21,528 nucleotides of DNA from Desulfuromusa sp. (GCA_029934755.1 JAOZLQ010000016.1:1-21528), one strand, 5' to 3'. Counted from the first letter of the stretch, positions 1 through 7,903 are shown. Numbers and translations: made by a program. The notes: generated from the letters alone by a model not told the origin.

Positions 1-2
1 AA

Positions 3-887
3 GCCTATCTGGGTAAACCAACCGGTATGGGAAAAAAAGTCTGCGTCGTTGGTGGCGGTAATACTGCTATTGACTGCGTACGGGTTGCGTTGCGTGAGGG
101 AGCTGAAGAATCAATCTTGCTTTATCGCCGGACTCGAAACGAAATGCCAGCAGATGTCTGGGAAATTGACGGTGCGGACGAAGAAGGTGTTCGGTTTGAA
201 TTCCTGGTATTACCGAAGAAGATCGTAGTCGATGAAAATCGCCAAGTCACCGGGGTGGAATGTTTGAAGATGAAGCTGGGTGAACCTGATGATTCTGGTC
301 GCCGCCGCCCACAGCCGATTGAGGGCAGTGAGTTCATCGTTGAATGCGACACCTTGATTCCGGCCATCGGTCAGGATCCGGATCTTTCTTTTATTACCGA
401 GGACACTGGAATAAAAATTACCCGTTGGAACACTGTTGTTACCAAATTTATCCCGTTGAAAAACGCTGCAGATCGTGACCTGAGTGATGATATGGGAAAT
501 CCGTTGTCACGTACCCTGTTGACTGATATGGATGGGGTATTTGCCTCTGGAGATGCTGAGATTGGTCCACTGACAGTTGTCGCCTGTGTTGGTAATGCGC
601 ACCGTGCAGCGAATGTGATTCAACGTTGGTTAGAGGAAGGCGAAGCTTATCTGACCGATGACGATTTTCATGCAGATATCCTGACCAATCTTGGGGTTTA
701 CAATAAGGATGAAGAGGTTCCCTGGCTTGATGCTGTACAACGTTTTGATCAGCATGAAATTCATGGTAAAGAACGTGCCAGTGCGGGGAACTATAATGAA
801 GTTGAACTTGGTTTCACCGACAGTGAAGCGGTTATGGAAGCTGAACGTTGTTTGCGGTGTTACCGTGTTTCGATGATCGCTATTTAA
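3..887 (+). CDS. sfrB: NADPH oxidoreductase beta subunit, GltD-like flavoprotein (5' truncated by window edge)
   Basis: The reading frame is open from base 3, so the N-terminus lies outside the window and the ATG at 27 is internal. The visible part is the second half of a glutamate-synthase-small-subunit-like FAD/NAD(P)H oxidoreductase. It has a dinucleotide-binding glycine motif (VCVVGGGNTAIDC) followed by the LLYRRTRNEMPA segment typical of the NADPH-binding domain, then the FAD-contacting region near GVFASGDAEIGP. It ends with a Cys-x-x-Cys (CLRC). The next gene, 81 bases on, is a NuoG-like iron-sulfur protein, which is the SfrB-SfrA arrangement known from Geobacter. There the pair forms a cytoplasmic complex first isolated as an Fe(III) reductase and later linked to NADPH oxidation during acetate metabolism. 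A generic GltD/NfnB-like role cannot be excluded without the missing N-terminal part. Confidence 0.8.
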   Translation, partial: AYLGKPTGMGKKVCVVGGGNTAIDCVRVALREGAEESILLYRRTRNEMPADVWEIDGADEEGVRFEFLVLPKKIVVDENRQVTGVECLKMKLGEPDDSGRRRPQPIEGSEFIVECDTLIPAIGQDPDLSFITEDTGIKITRWNTVVTKFIPLKNAADRDLSDDMGNPLSRTLLTDMDGVFASGDAEIGPLTVVACVGNAHRAANVIQRWLEEGEAYLTDDDFHADILTNLGVYNKDEEVPWLDAVQRFDQHEIHGKERASAGNYNEVELGFTDSEAVMEAERCLRCYRVSMIAI

Positions 888-968
888 GCTAAAAACATCA
901 CCAAGGTTGTTTCCAGGGTGGATTCATTGTCTGGAGAAAAATCAGCCAGTATTCGAGGTAATATAGAT

Positions 969-3515
969 ATGATCAACCTGACGATAGATGGTAAGTCGGT
1001 AAGCGTTCCCAAGGACACAACAATTCTTGAGGCCGCTCGGCAAGTGGATATTCATATTCCAACCCTCTGTTGGTTAGAAAAAGTGTCAACAACGGGTGCT
1101 TGCCGGGTTTGTGCGGTGGAAATTGAGGGCGTTGATCGTCCGATGACTGCGTGTAATACCCCCGTTAAGGAAGGTATCAATGTTACTACGCAGTCAGAGA
1201 AGCTGAAAAAATCCCGTAAGCAGATCATGGAGTTGATTCTGGTAAACCACCCTCTCGATTGTCCGGTCTGTGATGCGGGTGGCGAATGCGATTTGCAGGA
1301 TATCTGTTATGAGTTGGATGTGGTTCGCCAGGAGTTTCAAGCTGACGATGTCAATCCGGAAACGATTAATCACTGGCCATTGATCCAACAGGTTCCGAAC
1401 CGTTGTATCCTTTGTGAAAAATGTGTCAAAGTCTGCCATGAACTTATTGGTGCCGATGCCCTATTTGTCAATGATAAGGGTGATCGGGCCTTTATTGATA
1501 AAAAGGTTGAAAACTGCACTTACTGTGGTAACTGCGTCGCTGTTTGTCCGACCGGGACCATGATTTCTAAACCGTATAAGTTCAAGGCTCGTCCCTGGAC
1601 ACTGCGTAAAGTTCCATCTGTTTGTACTTACTGTCCCAGTCAGTGCCAGATCGATCTCAATGTTCTGGATAATAAAGTTCTTCGCGTGACTTCCGATGAT
1701 GAAACAACAACTAATAGCGGAACCCTCTGCGTTGGTGGGTTCTTTGGCTATAGCTATATCAATAATAAAAACCGTTTGATCGAGCCTACTGTTGAGCAAA
1801 AACCAGCTTCTTGGGAGAAGGCTTTTGAACGGGTTGTTGCAGATGTTGAGCGGATCAAACAAGAGAGTGGCTCAGCAGCTATTGCCGGTTTTGCTTCTCC
1901 ACGCTTAACCAATGAAGAAAATTACCTATTTCAGAAACTTTTCAGGGCTGCCATAGGAAGTAACAATATTGATACCGAGGCTCGTTTTGGTGCTTTACGC
2001 ATGTTGCATGCTTTTGATAAAGGGCTTGGATTGCACGGTGCAAGTAATCAGATGGAAGTTATTGGTCATGCTGATGCGATTCTGGTTTTTGGAGCTGATC
2101 CTAGCGCAGAAGCTCCTGCGGTTGATTGGAAGATCCAGGATGCGGTTCGGCGCAGTGATGGGAAACTGGTGATTGCCAATATGCGCCAGATCCATCTGAC
2201 TCAGTTTGCCGATAGTCAACTTAGCTATAAACCAGGTAGTGAAACAGCATTGGCCAATGGTCTTGGACGATTGCTGCTGGATAGAAATTATCTTAATGAA
2301 GCGGATTTGCAGGCCACGGTTGCCAATTTTGAGGAATTAAAAAGCGATCTAGCTGCTGTTGATCTGGCACAGGTGGTTGAGATAACGGGCCTCAGTCTGA
2401 AAGCTTTGGAGCAAGCTGTAGATATTATTGGGCAAGCAGATAAAGTGGCGGTTATTTTTGGTTCTGATATCTCTAAGTCAGCATTTGGCACATCAAAAGT
2501 AGCAGCTGTTGCTAATCTGGCAATTCTCAGTGGGGCCTTAAGTGCTGATGGGGGGTTATTCCCACTTGATGAAAAAGGGAATACTCAGGGTGTTCTCAAT
2601 ATGGGTGTTTACCCAGAAGATCTTCCCGGATTCCAATCTTATGCCGCTAGTAAGGATAAGTTTTCCAAGGCCTGGAACTGTAGTCTCCCCGAGGGAGGGC
2701 TTGATGCCGATGGTATTTTGCAGGAAATCGAAGCAGGAACGATTCGGTTTCTTTATCTAGCTGCGACCAATCCACAAAGCTTTCCCAATAGTGATCGCTG
2801 GTTGAAAGCTTTGGAAAAAGTTGAGGTGTTGGTGGTTCAGGATATCTTCCCGTCTGCCATTACTCGTCTAGCGACAGTTGTTCTTCCCGGCAGCTCCTAT
2901 GCTGAAAAGTCAGGTAGCTTTACCTCGCTGGATCAAACTATGCGGAGTATTAACCAAGCTATCCGTCCAGTCGGGAAATGTCGTGAAGACGGGGAAATTT
3001 TTGCTGAACTTTATACTCGTTTGAAAAAGGTTCCATTTGTATTCAATCGAAACCAAATTTATGATGAACTCAATGAGTTGACCTCTCTTTATCGGGATGC
3101 CAGTTTCCTTGATGATGATCGCCAGACCTGTTCACAGAAGCCATATCAGCCTGTTGCTCAGGGTCTTAAATATCAACTGATTTCTACAGGTAATGGTCTT
3201 GAGGGGTTACAGTTGTTGACAGGTACCTCGTCAGGTCATTTTGGGACAACATCAACTTGGGCTCCTGCTCCATTGGAAGTAGAGCCTGAAGGCCTTCTCA
3301 ATATAAATATAGAAGATGCTGAGGCTGCAGGGATTGTCGATGGAGATACAATTAAGTTGACCAGTTCAATCGGAGCGACAATTGGTAAGATTCTTATTAG
3401 TGAGTCTGTTCCAAAAGGATTGATTTTTGCTCCACATAACTTTATAGCACTTGGTATCCAGCAGTTGATGCCAGATGGTGATAATTTGACAGCAGTTCAG
3501 ATTGAAAAAACTTAA
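969..3515 (+). CDS. sfrA: NADPH oxidoreductase alpha subunit, NuoG/formate-dehydrogenase-like iron-sulfur protein
   Basis: The ATG at 969 (848 aa) follows GAGGT at 955-959 and opens directly into a ferredoxin fold (MINLTIDGKSVSV). A GTG at 918 would only add 17 unlikely residues. Domains in order: [2Fe-2S] ferredoxin (C34, C45, C48, C62); NuoG-type His-Cys3 cluster (H94, C98, C101, C107); two [4Fe-4S] motifs (C146/149/152/156 and C183/186/189/193); molybdopterin-oxidoreductase N-domain cluster (C219, C222, C226, C254); then the large molybdopterin-family fold and a C-terminal beta-barrel. Residues needed for formate dehydrogenase chemistry are missing: the usual LCVKG lysine is glycine (G256), and the Cys/Sec expected near residues 338-341 reads ARFG. 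This suits an electron-transfer subunit rather than a formate dehydrogenase. It pairs with the upstream flavoprotein, and a terminator follows. Confidence 0.82.
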   Translation: MINLTIDGKSVSVPKDTTILEAARQVDIHIPTLCWLEKVSTTGACRVCAVEIEGVDRPMTACNTPVKEGINVTTQSEKLKKSRKQIMELILVNHPLDCPVCDAGGECDLQDICYELDVVRQEFQADDVNPETINHWPLIQQVPNRCILCEKCVKVCHELIGADALFVNDKGDRAFIDKKVENCTYCGNCVAVCPTGTMISKPYKFKARPWTLRKVPSVCTYCPSQCQIDLNVLDNKVLRVTSDDETTTNSGTLCVGGFFGYSYINNKNRLIEPTVEQKPASWEKAFERVVADVERIKQESGSAAIAGFASPRLTNEENYLFQKLFRAAIGSNNIDTEARFGALRMLHAFDKGLGLHGASNQMEVIGHADAILVFGADPSAEAPAVDWKIQDAVRRSDGKLVIANMRQIHLTQFADSQLSYKPGSETALANGLGRLLLDRNYLNEADLQATVANFEELKSDLAAVDLAQVVEITGLSLKALEQAVDIIGQADKVAVIFGSDISKSAFGTSKVAAVANLAILSGALSADGGLFPLDEKGNTQGVLNMGVYPEDLPGFQSYAASKDKFSKAWNCSLPEGGLDADGILQEIEAGTIRFLYLAATNPQSFPNSDRWLKALEKVEVLVVQDIFPSAITRLATVVLPGSSYAEKSGSFTSLDQTMRSINQAIRPVGKCREDGEIFAELYTRLKKVPFVFNRNQIYDELNELTSLYRDASFLDDDRQTCSQKPYQPVAQGLKYQLISTGNGLEGLQLLTGTSSGHFGTTSTWAPAPLEVEPEGLLNINIEDAEAAGIVDGDTIKLTSSIGATIGKILISESVPKGLIFAPHNFIALGIQQLMPDGDNLTAVQIEKT

Positions 3516-3543
3516 CATATATTTAACAATCAGTTATGTCATG

Positions 3544-3572
3544 CGCCCTGGGATTTCCTGGGGCGTTTTTTT
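3544..3572 (+). terminator. Rho-independent terminator after sfrA
   Basis: A stem of nine pairs (CGCCC T GGG against CC T GGGGCG, with two G-T pairs) closes an ATTT loop and runs straight into seven T residues. It lies 29 bases after the sfrA stop and separates sfrBA from the ATP synthase genes. Confidence 0.85.
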
Positions 3573-3637
3573 ATCATGAAATTGTCCAGACTTTATCATT
3601 TCTACAATGTTAAGGTTGTGAGACTTGAAAATCTACC

Positions 3638-3667
3638 TTGACTCTTTCAGCGGCTCTGTGGTACTTA
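3638..3667 (+). promoter_or_regulatory. possible sigma70-type promoter for the atpZIBE operon
   Basis: TTGACT at 3638-3643 is a good -35 hexamer. TACTTA follows after an 18-base spacer as a poor -10. It lies between the sfrA terminator and atpZ, where a promoter is expected. The weak -10 keeps this tentative. Confidence 0.3.
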
Positions 3668-3711
3668 AAGTCCGCTTTTGCGCCAGTTTCTGCATTGGTG
3701 ACATCTCCTAA

Positions 3712-3978
3712 ATGGCTGAAGACAAACGACAATTATATAAGAGTATTGGTTTCTTATCGAGCGTTGGGATATCCCTCGTTGCATCGATTCTTATCGGTCT
3801 GGCGATGGGGATTTATCTGGATCAATGGTTGGATACGCCCCCCCTGTTTACTTTGATTATGTTGTTGATTGGGGTTATTTCAGGGTTTCGCAATGTTTAT
3901 ATCTTGACCACACGAGAACTGAAGCGTCAAGAATTGGAAGACGATCAAGCTGGTAAGGATCACGATGCAGCAGGATGA
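3712..3978 (+). CDS. atpZ: AtpZ/AtpI-family F0F1 ATP synthase accessory protein
   Basis: This 88-aa protein has two hydrophobic helices (about residues 14-36 and 43-62) separated by a short loop containing YLDQWLDTPP, and a charged C-terminal tail. That is the layout of the AtpZ / 'ATPase gene 1' family found at the head of bacterial atp operons. Family members associate with AtpI and have been implicated in divalent cation transport and c-ring assembly. The ATG is preceded only by a weak ribosome-binding site (GGTGA about 10 bases upstream). The 3' end overlaps atpI by 14 bases, so translation of the two is probably coupled. Assignment rests on size, topology and position immediately before atpI-atpB-atpE. 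Confidence 0.72.
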   Translation: MAEDKRQLYKSIGFLSSVGISLVASILIGLAMGIYLDQWLDTPPLFTLIMLLIGVISGFRNVYILTTRELKRQELEDDQAGKDHDAAG

Positions 3979-4327
3979 CCAATTGCTGGCGGAAATGGCT
4001 CTCCGTAACTGGTTTATTTTGATCGTATTAGTTCTCCTGAGTTTGTTCTGGCAATCATTTCCGGTTACGATGGGTGTGTTGGCAGGTGGGGTTCTGGTCA
4101 TTATTAATTACCGTTGGCTGGGACATTCTTTGCTCAAGGTATTGGGTGATCCACAGCTAGCCTCTGAAAAGGGGTTTAAAAGAAACTACTTATTTCGTCT
4201 GGTATTTATTGTCAGCTCGATTTACCTATTACTGGTACGTGGCGGGGTTCATCCGCTTGCACTGGTTGTCGGACTGTCAGTCGTTGTCATAAACCTTATC
4301 ATTACTACTGTTAAGCGGCTTTATTAA
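3965..4327 (+). CDS. atpI: ATP synthase subunit I
   Basis: This 120-aa membrane protein has four hydrophobic segments (about residues 13-29, 32-50, 76-91 and 95-115), matching the four-helix AtpI family that helps assemble the c ring. TAAGGA about five bases before the ATG serves as ribosome-binding site, inside the end of the overlapping atpZ gene. It is followed after 29 bases by the subunit a gene. Sequence conservation in AtpI is low, so the call relies on topology and its place between atpZ and atpB. Confidence 0.7.
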   Translation: MQQDDQLLAEMALRNWFILIVLVLLSLFWQSFPVTMGVLAGGVLVIINYRWLGHSLLKVLGDPQLASEKGFKRNYLFRLVFIVSSIYLLLVRGGVHPLALVVGLSVVVINLIITTVKRLY

Positions 4328-4356
4328 GGTTTCAAATAAATAGGAGAGTTTAACTC

Positions 4357-5031
4357 ATGACCCATCCATTTTTATTTCTGCAGTGGATTGAACAGCAGTT
4401 ACACATTCATGTTGGAGAGCATGTTACTTACACATGGTTTGTGATGGCATTGCTGATCCTGATTGCTTTTCTTGTTTCAAGATCAATTTCCATGATTCCT
4501 TCTGGGGTACAGAATGTCATGGAAGTAGTGATAACCGGCATTGATGGTTTGATCGAAGAGACTATGGGTAAGGAAGGGAAGGCCTATTTCCCTTTAATTG
4601 CTACTTTTGCCCTGTTTATTCTTGTCTGTAACCTGATTGGTTTGGTGCCCGGATTTTATCCACCAACAGCTAATTTAAATACCAATGCGGCATTAGCATT
4701 AACTGTCTTCGTCTTGACTCATGTTGTTGGTTTTAGAAAACATGGTATTGCTTATCTCAAGCATTTTATGGGCCCAATCATCTGGTTGGCACCGTTAATG
4801 TTTGTTATTGAAATTATTGGGCATATTGCTCGCCCACTATCCCTGACTTTGCGGCTTTTCGGTAATATGTATGGTCACGAAATCGTATTGATGATTTTCT
4901 TGGCACTGGTTCCGTTGTTTCTGCCGATTCCGATGATGCTGATGGGTGTGTTGATTGCTTTTATCCAGACCTTTGTTTTTACGCTGCTGGCAATGATTTA
5001 TGTTGCAGGGGCGCTGGAAGAGGCTCACTAA
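4357..5031 (+). CDS. atpB: F0F1 ATP synthase subunit a
   Basis: This 224-aa, multi-helix membrane protein has the hallmark subunit a segment near residues 152-172 (ARPLSLTLRLFGNMYGHE). In that segment the arginine of LSLTLRLFGN corresponds to the essential Arg210 of E. coli, and the downstream H-E pair is typical of non-enteric a subunits. It forms the ion half-channels next to the c ring. AGGAG lies about 10 bases before the ATG. The genes for subunits b, delta, alpha, gamma, beta and epsilon do not follow; a/c genes split from the rest is the arrangement seen in Geobacter-type genomes. Confidence 0.93.
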   Translation: MTHPFLFLQWIEQQLHIHVGEHVTYTWFVMALLILIAFLVSRSISMIPSGVQNVMEVVITGIDGLIEETMGKEGKAYFPLIATFALFILVCNLIGLVPGFYPPTANLNTNAALALTVFVLTHVVGFRKHGIAYLKHFMGPIIWLAPLMFVIEIIGHIARPLSLTLRLFGNMYGHEIVLMIFLALVPLFLPIPMMLMGVLIAFIQTFVFTLLAMIYVAGALEEAH

Positions 5032-5043
5032 AATACTATTTAT

Positions 5044-5084
5044 GCTTTTCACAAGGGTGAAAAGCCAGTCCTATATAATATAGG
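5044..5084 (+). promoter_or_regulatory. tandem inverted repeats between atpB and atpE
   Basis: A perfect 9-bp stem (GCTTTTCAC / GTGAAAAGC, loop AAGG, 5044-5065) is followed by a perfect 7-bp inverted repeat (CCTATAT / ATATAGG around one base, 5070-5084). No T run follows the first, so it is not a classical terminator. Placed just upstream of the atpE ribosome-binding site, it may act in mRNA processing or stability and raise synthesis of subunit c, which is needed in many copies. The structure is seen; the function is inferred. Confidence 0.5.
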
Positions 5085-5114
5085 AACAATAAAACTAGAA
5101 AAAGGAGATAGAGG

Positions 5115-5381
5115 ATGGAATTTTTTGCTTGGTGTATGATGGCCGCTGGTCTAGGTATGGGTCTTGGTTCAATTGGTACCGGTATTGGTCAGGGTATTGC
5201 TATCAAAGCTGCTTGTGAAGGTGTTGCTCGTAATCCAGGTGCTTCTGGTAAAATCTTGACAACCATGATGATTGGTCTGGCAATGATTGAGTCATTAGCA
5301 ATTTACGTATTTGTTGTTGCTATGATTATTCTCTTTGCTAATCCATTTACTGCACAGGTTGTTGAACTGCTGACTAAATAG
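5115..5381 (+). CDS. atpE: F0F1 ATP synthase subunit c
   Basis: This 88-aa hairpin proteolipid has helix 1 rich in the GxGxG pattern (about residues 8-32), the polar loop ARNPGASGKI, and helix 2 carrying the ion-binding carboxylate E59. AAGGAG at 5102-5107 is a strong ribosome-binding site seven bases before the ATG. Residues matching the sodium-binding c-ring of Ilyobacter are Q26, E59, S60 and Y64; the water-coordinating threonine position is L61, so ion specificity is ambiguous. The gene closes the atpZIBE group, with a strong terminator 20 bases downstream. Confidence 0.93.
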   Translation: MEFFAWCMMAAGLGMGLGSIGTGIGQGIAIKAACEGVARNPGASGKILTTMMIGLAMIESLAIYVFVVAMIILFANPFTAQVVELLTK

Positions 5382-5400
5382 AGTTTTTCGTTTGAGATTT

Positions 5401-5434
5401 AAAGGTGATCCCGTTCGGGGTCACCTTTTTTTTT
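5401..5434 (+). terminator. Rho-independent terminator after atpE
   Basis: A stem of about 12 pairs (AAAGGTGATCCC against GGGGTCACCTTT, one T-G pair) with loop GTTC is followed by a run of T residues. It starts 20 bases after the atpE stop. Confidence 0.92.
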
Positions 5435-5629
5435 ACCTTTCTATGAAATTCATACAGTACTAACCCTTACCGTTTTGTGGAGCACTTAAATATATTCCCT
5501 TCAATCAGAGGGTATTTTTTGTTGCAAAAAATTGATGATAAAGGTAGTGTCCGCTCTGTATGATAAAAATATACACCTATATGTATACACTTATTGTTCT
5601 GTGAAACTTCTTTTTGAGAGGAAGAATAT
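5435..5629. other. AT-rich intergenic region upstream of cbcL
   Basis: No coding frame with a ribosome-binding site was found here. The only structure noted is a direct repeat TATACAC at 5570-5576 and 5584-5590, starts 14 bases apart, which could be a protein-binding site. No convincing sigma70 promoter was recognised. Confidence 0.4.
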
Positions 5630-5660
5630 TTTGACTGGATGGTGCCACCCGGCAGTCAAA
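5630..5660. promoter_or_regulatory. 31-bp interrupted palindrome upstream of cbcL (candidate operator)
   Basis: Half-sites TTTGACTG (5630-5637) and CAGTCAAA (5653-5660) are perfect inverted repeats. An inner pair GGTG (5641-5644) and CACC (5646-5649) shares the same dyad centre at base 5645. The inner pair leaves only a one-base loop, so a DNA-binding dimer site is more plausible than an RNA hairpin. It lies about 90 bases before the cbcL start codon. Confidence 0.5.
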
Positions 5661-5748
5661 TTTGTAAAAAATCAGGAACATTTCTAGCAAGCTAACCTGC
5701 CTGGTACATTTTAAGTTTTGCTCGAAAGATATTTAAAGGAGAGTCTTG

Positions 5749-7611
5749 ATGCGTAAAATGCTGTTTAATTTGATGTTCCTATTCGTATTGTTATGGAATT
5801 CACAGGTTATAGCTGGGGGAATTGCTTCACCGGAAGACTGTCTGGAATGTCATGATGATGTGATATCCGCTGAAGATTTTTCGGCTTCTGTTCATGGTAC
5901 GAATGGGTGTGTTGCCTGTCATATCGAACTAACTGATCTTGATGCGCATATGGAGGGCGAACTAATGCCCGATCCGGTTAACTGCGCACGCTGCCATAAT
6001 CAAGAATTTAAAGAATATTATGATAGTGTCCATCATTTTGATCATCCCAATATCAGTCTTAACTGTACCTCCTGCCATGCAGATATCCATGAGTTGACAG
6101 CTTGGAAGGGAGATAAACAGCGGGCAAATGAAACCTGTGCAACTTGTCACTCTACAGCTTTTGATGAATATCATACTTCTATCCATGCCAAAGCCGTTGC
6201 CGCAGGCAATATGGATGGCGCCGCCTGTATAGATTGTCATGGGCTGCATTCTATTGCATCTGTTGAAGATATGGATCTTCATGAAAGGTCAAGCCTACGG
6301 ACCGAACCATGCATGACCTGTCATGCTGATGAAGAAATGATGCATCGAAATGGTGTCTTTCCAGTGGCCGTTGAAACTTACCTGGAAAGCTATCACGGTA
6401 AAAACTTTCACCTTGGCTATCCTGAGAAAGTCGCAGGATGTGCCGACTGCCATACAGCGCATGAAGTCTTACCTGGTGATGATCCGGCATCCAGCCTCAA
6501 TTCAGAAAAGCTAGTCGTCGCGTGTGCAAAATGCCATGAGAATGCATCTGAGCAGTTTGTTAAGTTTTATCCGCACGGCGATATGACGGATCGAGAAAAT
6601 TATCCGATTCTTTATTTTACTTACATCGCTATGAGTTCGCTGTTGATTGCGACTTTTGGGGTTTTCTGGTTCCATTCATTGCTGTGGATGTTCCGTGGTT
6701 TTATTGAGAATAGTGAAAAGAAAAAGGCACTTGCTGCGGGGGCTCAGATCCATCGTATCGAAAATCCTCATAAGATTTACCGGCGCTTCACTAAAGTTCA
6801 TATCTTTATGCATTTTCTGGTTGTCACCAGTTTCTTATTGTTGGCACTGACCGGGCTGCCACTGAAGTTCTCAGATCAGGCTTGGGCTAGGGTATTGATG
6901 GACTTTTATGGTGGATCAGCAAATGCTGGTTTGCTGCATCGCTATGGTACTGTAATTACAGCTGTATATTTTGGTATGGCACTGTTTAAAATTGCTAAGT
7001 TTCTATTTTATAAGTTGCAGTACCCTGCAGAATTTTTCCAGAGATTATTCGGACCTGATTCACTATGTCCAAACTTGCGTGATATTGATGATGTGACTGC
7101 TATGGTACGCTGGTTCCTGTTTTTGGGGCCAAGACCAACCTTTGAACGCTGGACATATTGGGAAAAATTTGATTTTTTTGCGGTGTTATGGGGCATGTTT
7201 GCGATTGGTGGATCCGGGTTTATGCTTTGGTTTCCAGAATTTTTTGGTGCAGCACTACCAGGGTGGGTTTTTAACGTCGCGACAATCATTCACTCTGATG
7301 AAGCGTTACTGGCGACCGGGTTTATTTTCACCGTCCACTTTTTCAACACTCATGGGCGACCAGAAAAATTCCCCATGGATTTTGTCGTTTTTAATGGTGA
7401 ATTACCGAAGGAAGAGTTTATCGAGGAACGTGGCGATCAGTGGAAGCGTTATGAGGAACAAGGGCTTCTGGAACAATTTGAGGTCAAGAAACCAAGCGGT
7501 GCTCTCTATGATTTTGTTGTCAAAGGATTTGCTTTTACGGCAGTTCTGATAGGGGTAGCATTAACATTGCTGATGATTTATGCTTTCACCTTTGGTGGGC
7601 ACCACTTTTAA
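5749..7611 (+). CDS. cbcL: inner-membrane nine-heme cytochrome c / diheme cytochrome b fusion, CbcL-like
   Basis: The ATG at 5749 follows AAGGAGAG and gives 620 aa. Residues 1-22 form a signal peptide. The periplasmic region then holds nine CxxCH heme c motifs, at residues 31, 54, 79, 106, 130, 160, 188, 231 and 259. From about residue 286 there is a membrane domain with roughly six helices (286-315, 349-372, 396-420, 474-498, 505-532, 590-614) carrying histidines such as H351, H355, H397, H515 and H530, as in the HydC/FdnI cytochrome b family. A nine-heme domain fused to a b-type domain is the architecture of Geobacter CbcL, which takes electrons from menaquinol into the periplasm when low-potential acceptors are used. 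Another Cbc-type b/c protein is the alternative. Confidence 0.82.
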   Translation: MRKMLFNLMFLFVLLWNSQVIAGGIASPEDCLECHDDVISAEDFSASVHGTNGCVACHIELTDLDAHMEGELMPDPVNCARCHNQEFKEYYDSVHHFDHPNISLNCTSCHADIHELTAWKGDKQRANETCATCHSTAFDEYHTSIHAKAVAAGNMDGAACIDCHGLHSIASVEDMDLHERSSLRTEPCMTCHADEEMMHRNGVFPVAVETYLESYHGKNFHLGYPEKVAGCADCHTAHEVLPGDDPASSLNSEKLVVACAKCHENASEQFVKFYPHGDMTDRENYPILYFTYIAMSSLLIATFGVFWFHSLLWMFRGFIENSEKKKALAAGAQIHRIENPHKIYRRFTKVHIFMHFLVVTSFLLLALTGLPLKFSDQAWARVLMDFYGGSANAGLLHRYGTVITAVYFGMALFKIAKFLFYKLQYPAEFFQRLFGPDSLCPNLRDIDDVTAMVRWFLFLGPRPTFERWTYWEKFDFFAVLWGMFAIGGSGFMLWFPEFFGAALPGWVFNVATIIHSDEALLATGFIFTVHFFNTHGRPEKFPMDFVVFNGELPKEEFIEERGDQWKRYEEQGLLEQFEVKKPSGALYDFVVKGFAFTAVLIGVALTLLMIYAFTFGGHHF

Positions 7612-7638
7612 TTTGCTGTTTTATTGAGTAAGAATAAG

Positions 7639-7670
7639 AGGGGCTGCCATTTGGTAGCCCCTTTATTTTT
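7639..7670 (+). terminator. terminator-like hairpin between cbcL and the small membrane protein
   Basis: A stem of ten pairs (AGGGGCTGCC against GGTAGCCCCT, one G-T pair) with loop ATTT is followed by TTATTTTT. The ribosome-binding site of the next gene (GAGGGAG, 7671-7677) begins immediately after it. It may therefore partly terminate or attenuate, letting a reduced level of transcription reach the downstream gene, or stabilise the cbcL 3' end. Confidence 0.72.
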
Positions 7671-7681
7671 GAGGGAGAACA

Positions 7682-7903
7682 ATGACTTTTAAGGATATGA
7701 TCTGGCCATTTCTAGTTTTTTCTATCTATATCACTGGTGGTATTCTGACCTTCAGCGGGTTCGCCTTGATTCTGTTTATGAAAGGGAAGGATCTCTGGGG
7801 GTGGGGTGAAGGTCATACAGTGGGTTATATGTTTGTTTTTACCGGATTTCTACTATCAATCTTCGGTGTTCTAATTATGAGGATTTTGCGGAATAGAATG
7901 TGA
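7682..7903 (+). CDS. small two-helix membrane protein, unknown function
   Basis: I do not recognise a family. The 73-aa product has two hydrophobic helices (about residues 8-33 and 48-67), a short loop with KGKDLWGWGEGHT, and a basic C-terminus (RILRNRM). GAGGGAG sits four bases before the ATG, which supports translation. It lies between cbcL and the isochorismatase gene, on the same strand, 70 bases after the cbcL stop and behind a terminator-like hairpin. It could be an accessory to the CbcL complex, but nothing in the sequence proves that. Confidence 0.68.
   Translation: MTFKDMIWPFLVFSIYITGGILTFSGFALILFMKGKDLWGWGEGHTVGYMFVFTGFLLSIFGVLIMRILRNRM

Noticed and set aside
918..968. GTG start extending SfrA by 17 residues
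   Set aside because: The ATG at 969 has GAGGT at the right distance and begins exactly at the ferredoxin fold.
5053..5084. Fragment resembling part of a GEMM c-di-GMP riboswitch (gggtgaaaagcc)
   Set aside because: The other conserved GEMM segments and stems are absent; simple inverted repeats explain the region.
5495..5520. CCCT...AGGG hairpin followed by T residues as a terminator
   Set aside because: Only four solid base pairs, and the flanks mismatch; the strong terminator at 5401-5434 already serves atpE.
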